In this document: positions 60,414 through 64,000 of the stretch, piece by piece | Numbering within the stretch: the stretch's first letter is position 1 | Layout of the letters: the number at the start of each line of letters is the position of its first letter | Assembly (NCBI GenBank): GCA_013396655.1 | Contig: WBMV01002783.1 | Coordinates: 1-64,000, forward strand | Length of the DNA stretch: 64,000 bases | Direction of reading: 5' to 3' | Origin: Campylorhamphus procurvoides | Lineage: Eukaryota > Chordata > Aves > Passeriformes > Dendrocolaptidae | Notes under the pieces: model-generated | Databases searched by the model: none | What the model was told of the DNA's origin: nothing | What the model saw: only the letters and a program-made list of their open reading frames with translations | Program-made: the position numbers and the translations under genes

Positions 60414-62688
60414 TTTATTGTCAATTAGAACATTTCAGTGGGACTTTAGCTGGATAGGAGATACTTTAGTTAGGCTTACCCATACCTAACGCATTAGGTA
60501 CTTAAAAATAATGGGGCTTTAGATGGGGGAAGAGTAATGTCATGTTGAAAATAAAATAGTTTCTAGCCCTAAAGAGTCACAGTGCAATCAATGGTTTAAT
60601 CAAACAACTACATTATATATATAATATTTAAAGAACATAAATATTCAGGAAATTCACTACAACATGAAAATAAAAGCTTCACATTCTCCCACACTTTTTG
60701 AAAGAACTGGGGACAAAGTGACAGCTCCTAGACAGACTGCTCAGCTTCACCAGCATCCCTCTTGCTCCAGGGCCTGTTCATCCCCGCAGCTCTCGCACTG
60801 GAAGGGATGCTGACACTAATCTAGAAGTTTCCCCACGAATTTTTAAAGCATTTCCCATGGCTGCTCCCCCACCCCCCCGTTCTATTCCACGGACATGCAC
60901 TACTAGTCTATACAGCAACGATTCACCAGAAAGTCAGCAAGGATATATTTCCTTAAGGACTGCCCTCTCTGTGCCCTGGGGCCTCCAAACTTCCATTTCA
61001 AGTCACAAAAACCCAGTCAGAAAATAATTAAATTACTCAAAGAAGCCTGTGCAGTTTTCAGCGGGATAAAGCTGACCTGGAACAGCAGCTGGAAAGGACA
61101 CGTATTTACAACTGCTAGGAAAGCCTGGAGCCATGGAAGGGTAAATCCTTCCCAGGAGAATCCTGGAGCATCGGAATACTGGTGTACCATGTGCCAAAAC
61201 CAGTGGAACTACAGGCAAGACACAGGAGGAGTGATCCTGTGGTGTGAAGTCTGTTGCTTCCCTGTCACCAACTCCTTTTGCTTCAAGCTCTGGGTGCAAA
61301 GAGGTGATGGCTCATCAGCAGCTCCTACAACAAAGGGAGCCTTGTGATGCCAAAATTTCCCTTCAGACAACATGTCACAGGTGAAGCAGCTCCCAGGAGT
61401 GACAGCCACGTCCAGAGGCGTTGAAAATGCAAATGAACAGCAGCTCCTGGGCGTCACAAAAGAGCCCAGTGCCAAGTTGAACACTTAAACCTAAATTTAA
61501 GACACTAAATGGTAAACTTTGTCAAGTACTAAAGTTCCAAAGTGCTAAGCCATGTTTGTTAAAGCTATGGCAAAGGAAAAAAAGCAGAATCTTGGAGCAG
61601 CTTGTGGTTGAAGTCTTTCCTACTCACACACCAGGGTAAGGTCAGTGCTGGGGTGGCACAGTTCCCTAAAGCAAAGCATTTTGATGTCAGGTGCTGGAAT
61701 TTGGGGGATTTGCTTTAAAAAACAAGTTTTCCAGACAGTCACATTCTAACACATTCATAAGAGATCCCACTCAGGGAACAGAGCAGGACTGTGAAACTTC
61801 CAGAAGATTCCCTTCAGTTAAGCTGTGAGGTCAGCACACTGTAAGAGCCCAGGGGGGAGTCATCAAGACTGGCATGTTCTGCCTGGGGAAGAATTACAGG
61901 TTTGGGTTGTTTGGGCTTTTTCGGACTGAAAACCAAACCAAGCTCATGAATCACCTTGCACTGAAGTATTAAATCCAGTAAACAGCAAGGTTTTAAAGTG
62001 TCAGTTTTCTCACTGCAACTTTGTTTAGAGTCATAGAATCCCATGATAGTTAGGAGTTGGAAAGGACCTTAAAGACCATCTCATTCCGTCCCCCTGCCAT
62101 GGGCAGTAATGCCTCTCACAAGATGCCAAATTCACATTTGTTAACAAGAAAATGACTTCATAAACTTTTCCTAGGGGATCAGAGTACCTCTGGCTGCAAG
62201 ACCACCTGAAATCTATTATCTACCAATCTTTCAGATGGAGAACTGGTACCAAATTCCAACATTGAACATGTTCCTTGGCATATGCTACTGTGGAATTGAC
62301 TTCCTTGGCCATCCAGCACTCAATACTTCACAGAGGCTACTGTAACTGTGTCAATGTAGTAGAAATCCAGATTTACCTGGATGAGATGAAGACATTCCAA
62401 TCCGGAACACTCGATCAGTTATCATGCATAAGGAACAAAAGAGCACGTCAAACACTGGAATGCACTGGAGAAGGTCATTTAGTCTCCTAGGGAAAAACTA
62501 AAAAACCCAACCCAAGGACTAAATTAAATACAACCCAGAATACTGTCTAACCGTATCACTGAGTATACTGAGAGTGCCTGAAGGCAGCATGGGTATTGTC
62601 CGGGAAGATACTGGTGGTGCCTTCTTTTAATATTAAAGAAGTCGCAGCTACAAAAAGAGTCAGTCCCATCCCAGTTTCCCAGCACAGC
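60414..62688 (-). other. RNF2: RNF2 3' untranslated region
   Basis: Runs from the RNF2 stop codon to a minus-strand AATAAA at 60419-60414 (tttatt on the plus strand), about 2.3 kb. It includes a short CR1 fragment at 62029-62115. The poly(A) site is inferred from the motif. Confidence 0.45.
62029..62115 (-). mobile_element. CR1 LINE 3' fragment, inverted
   Basis: Reads agagtcatagaatcccatga, then gagttggaaaggaccttaaa and ccccctgccatgggcag, the reverse complement of a CR1 3' end. It would lie within the RNF2 3' UTR, in the same orientation as that gene. Confidence 0.88.
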
Positions 62689-63419
62689 CTATTTGTGCTC
62701 CTTCGTCGGCGCATAGTACAGTTCCATGGGTTTGTTCACCTTCCAGTACTTCTCACTGACCAGTTCCAGGGAAAACGACCCATTTAACACCTAGAAGATA
62801 AGAGCAAACCAGAAAGGAAATAAATCTCACGGCTTGCACAGGTCGTGCTGCAGAAACAGGCTACTTAAATCAACACTGAAATGTGCTGACTTACAAGAGT
62901 CACCCATAATGTGGCATGAATTACAAGCTAACCAAAACCCAGGGTCTCAGGACGAAGTAGTCTTTTTCCCTCTCAATTTTAACTGCAAAGTAACAGTCTA
63001 AGGCAGCTTGCAGTTGCTGGCATCACTGGGTTTTTCCCAGGTAATTTATATGCCTCCTTTTCTACCAACCAAGCTTTTGCTGTCTCCATTTTTCTACAGA
63101 GCAACCAATCTGCTTCTGAAGAACCTCATGCCATGGATCCTACGCCTAAGCCAGGTCAGGAAAAGTCCAGGTGAGTGGAATTGGATCAAATCAGTATGAA
63201 GGACAGATCTATAGTGGGTTCTAGAGTGAGCCAGAGGGGGTGCTTACGGTGAACTGCCCGTTGGCAGTGGCGATGTAGATGGTGTACTGCTTCTCACTGG
63301 CCGTGTCCAGGTTCATCTGGTTGGATTCCCCTTTGCTACGAAGCTCCTCCAAAGCCAATCTCACAGCCAGGTACTTGGACAAGTGATCAACTGTGGCATT
63401 GCCCGAGGTCTTGATGTAC
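62689..63419 (-). CDS. RNF2: RNF2 (RING1B), C-terminal part, last two coding exons
   Basis: Exons in transcript order: 63419-63248 and 62790-62689, joined in phase 0. The first encodes [38 protein letters not shown] and [13 protein letters not shown]. The second encodes [20 protein letters not shown], then [13 protein letters not shown] and TAG at 62691-62689. This is the C-terminal ubiquitin-like RAWUL domain of RING1B, almost identical to human; an Asn replaces Ser in TA(S/N)GQFT. The domain binds CBX and RYBP partners in Polycomb repressive complex 1. The N-terminal RING finger, which monoubiquitinates histone H2A, lies outside the window to the right. The gene is tail-to-tail with TRMT1L. 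Confidence 0.97.
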
Positions 63420-64000
63420 CTGTGACAGCAAGCACAAAGATAATGTTTGAGCAGCAGGCGTGGGAAAAAGCATTTGGAATGCCCCCAAATATTAAATACC
63501 GGCTCTGAAAAGACCTTTCAAGACAGTTCACAGCTGGAGCTTCTCATAGATTCACAGACAGTACAGAGGCATGTCTCCTCAGCAGAGAAAGCCAAGAAGG
63601 TGCCTGAGGAAACCACAAATCTACTCATTGCTGTGAGCCAAAATTTGCAGTCAATGCTTGGACTGGATTATGGACACACAAAAAAAAAGGCCAGGAAAAG
63701 CTTCCAGCCTTCAAATGCTGCTGGCACAAAGCTGCTGTGAGAACTGCTGACACTTACACAAAGTTTGTTCATTCACAAAAGATCTCAGAATAAGTAGAAA
63801 GGGGCTGATATACCATCATCCCCATACCTACTGTGAACTGCAATGCTAAAAAACCTTAAAAACATCTTAGTTTGTGACCAAAGGCTTGAAACAGCTCATT
63901 ATTGTATTTTTCATAATGGTTGAGCAGTACCTGATGTGCAATAGAAAGGAAAATGAGTGTGTATTTGCATCTGGCCCTGGCACAGGGCGCCCAGAGAAGC
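63420..64000. other. RNF2 intron sequence at the window edge
   Basis: Sequence upstream (in transcript sense) of the RNF2 exon at 63419. No further RNF2 exon was recognised before the end of the window. The open frame at 63447-63740 on the plus strand is not a known protein. Confidence 0.5.

Noticed and set aside
1..64000. CRISPR array, phage, operon or other microbial system
   Set aside because: The sequence is intron-containing vertebrate DNA throughout. The only tandem repeats are microsatellites and minisatellites without spacers.

Overview
The window is vertebrate genomic DNA, most likely from a bird and probably a songbird. The genes are widely spaced and intron-rich with GT-AG splicing. 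Small chicken-repeat-1 (CR1) fragments are scattered through the introns, each ending in the typical 'ggtcccttccaaccc...attctatga' tail. There are also LTR-retroelement-like segments. The encoded proteins are close to the human orthologues as I remember them. No bacterial, CRISPR or operon-type feature is present, and no new multi-gene system was found.

Four protein genes occur in the order known from the human 1q25 region. (1) IVNS1ABP (+) has a GC-rich 5' end at the left edge, a probable noncoding exon at 4650-4872, and thirteen coding exons from 6097 to 14431. They add up to a 644-residue BTB-BACK-kelch protein. (2) SWT1 (-) is tail-to-tail with IVNS1ABP and has eighteen coding exons from 40150 down to 17333. 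They add up to an 883-residue PIN-domain endoribonuclease. An in-frame upstream exon could add 21 residues. (3) TRMT1L (+) is head-to-head with SWT1. Fifteen coding exons from 44111 to 57476 give 706 residues, but the start codon is not visible and probably lies in the 901-base assembly gap (41041-41941). (4) RNF2/RING1B (-) enters from the right edge. Only its last two coding exons (63419-63248 and 62790-62689) and a long 3' untranslated region are inside the window.

Region by region: 1-213 is the CpG-rich promoter and possible first exon of IVNS1ABP. 214-14431 is the IVNS1ABP gene body. 14432-17332 is the convergent 3'-end zone of IVNS1ABP and SWT1, with closely opposed poly(A) signals near 16320. 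17333-40678 is SWT1, with most of the CR1 copies. 40626-42190 is the GC-rich divergent promoter region of SWT1 and TRMT1L, containing a 23/32-base minisatellite and the gap. 42191-57476 is TRMT1L, with two LTR-like insertions in late introns. 57477-62688 is the convergent 3' zone of TRMT1L and RNF2.

The genes do not form one pathway. Three act on RNA or chromatin in the nucleus: SWT1 in nuclear mRNA quality control, TRMT1L in tRNA guanosine methylation, and RNF2 in H2A ubiquitination. IVNS1ABP is an actin-associated kelch protein also linked to splicing. Shared regulation is likely only for the divergent SWT1/TRMT1L pair.
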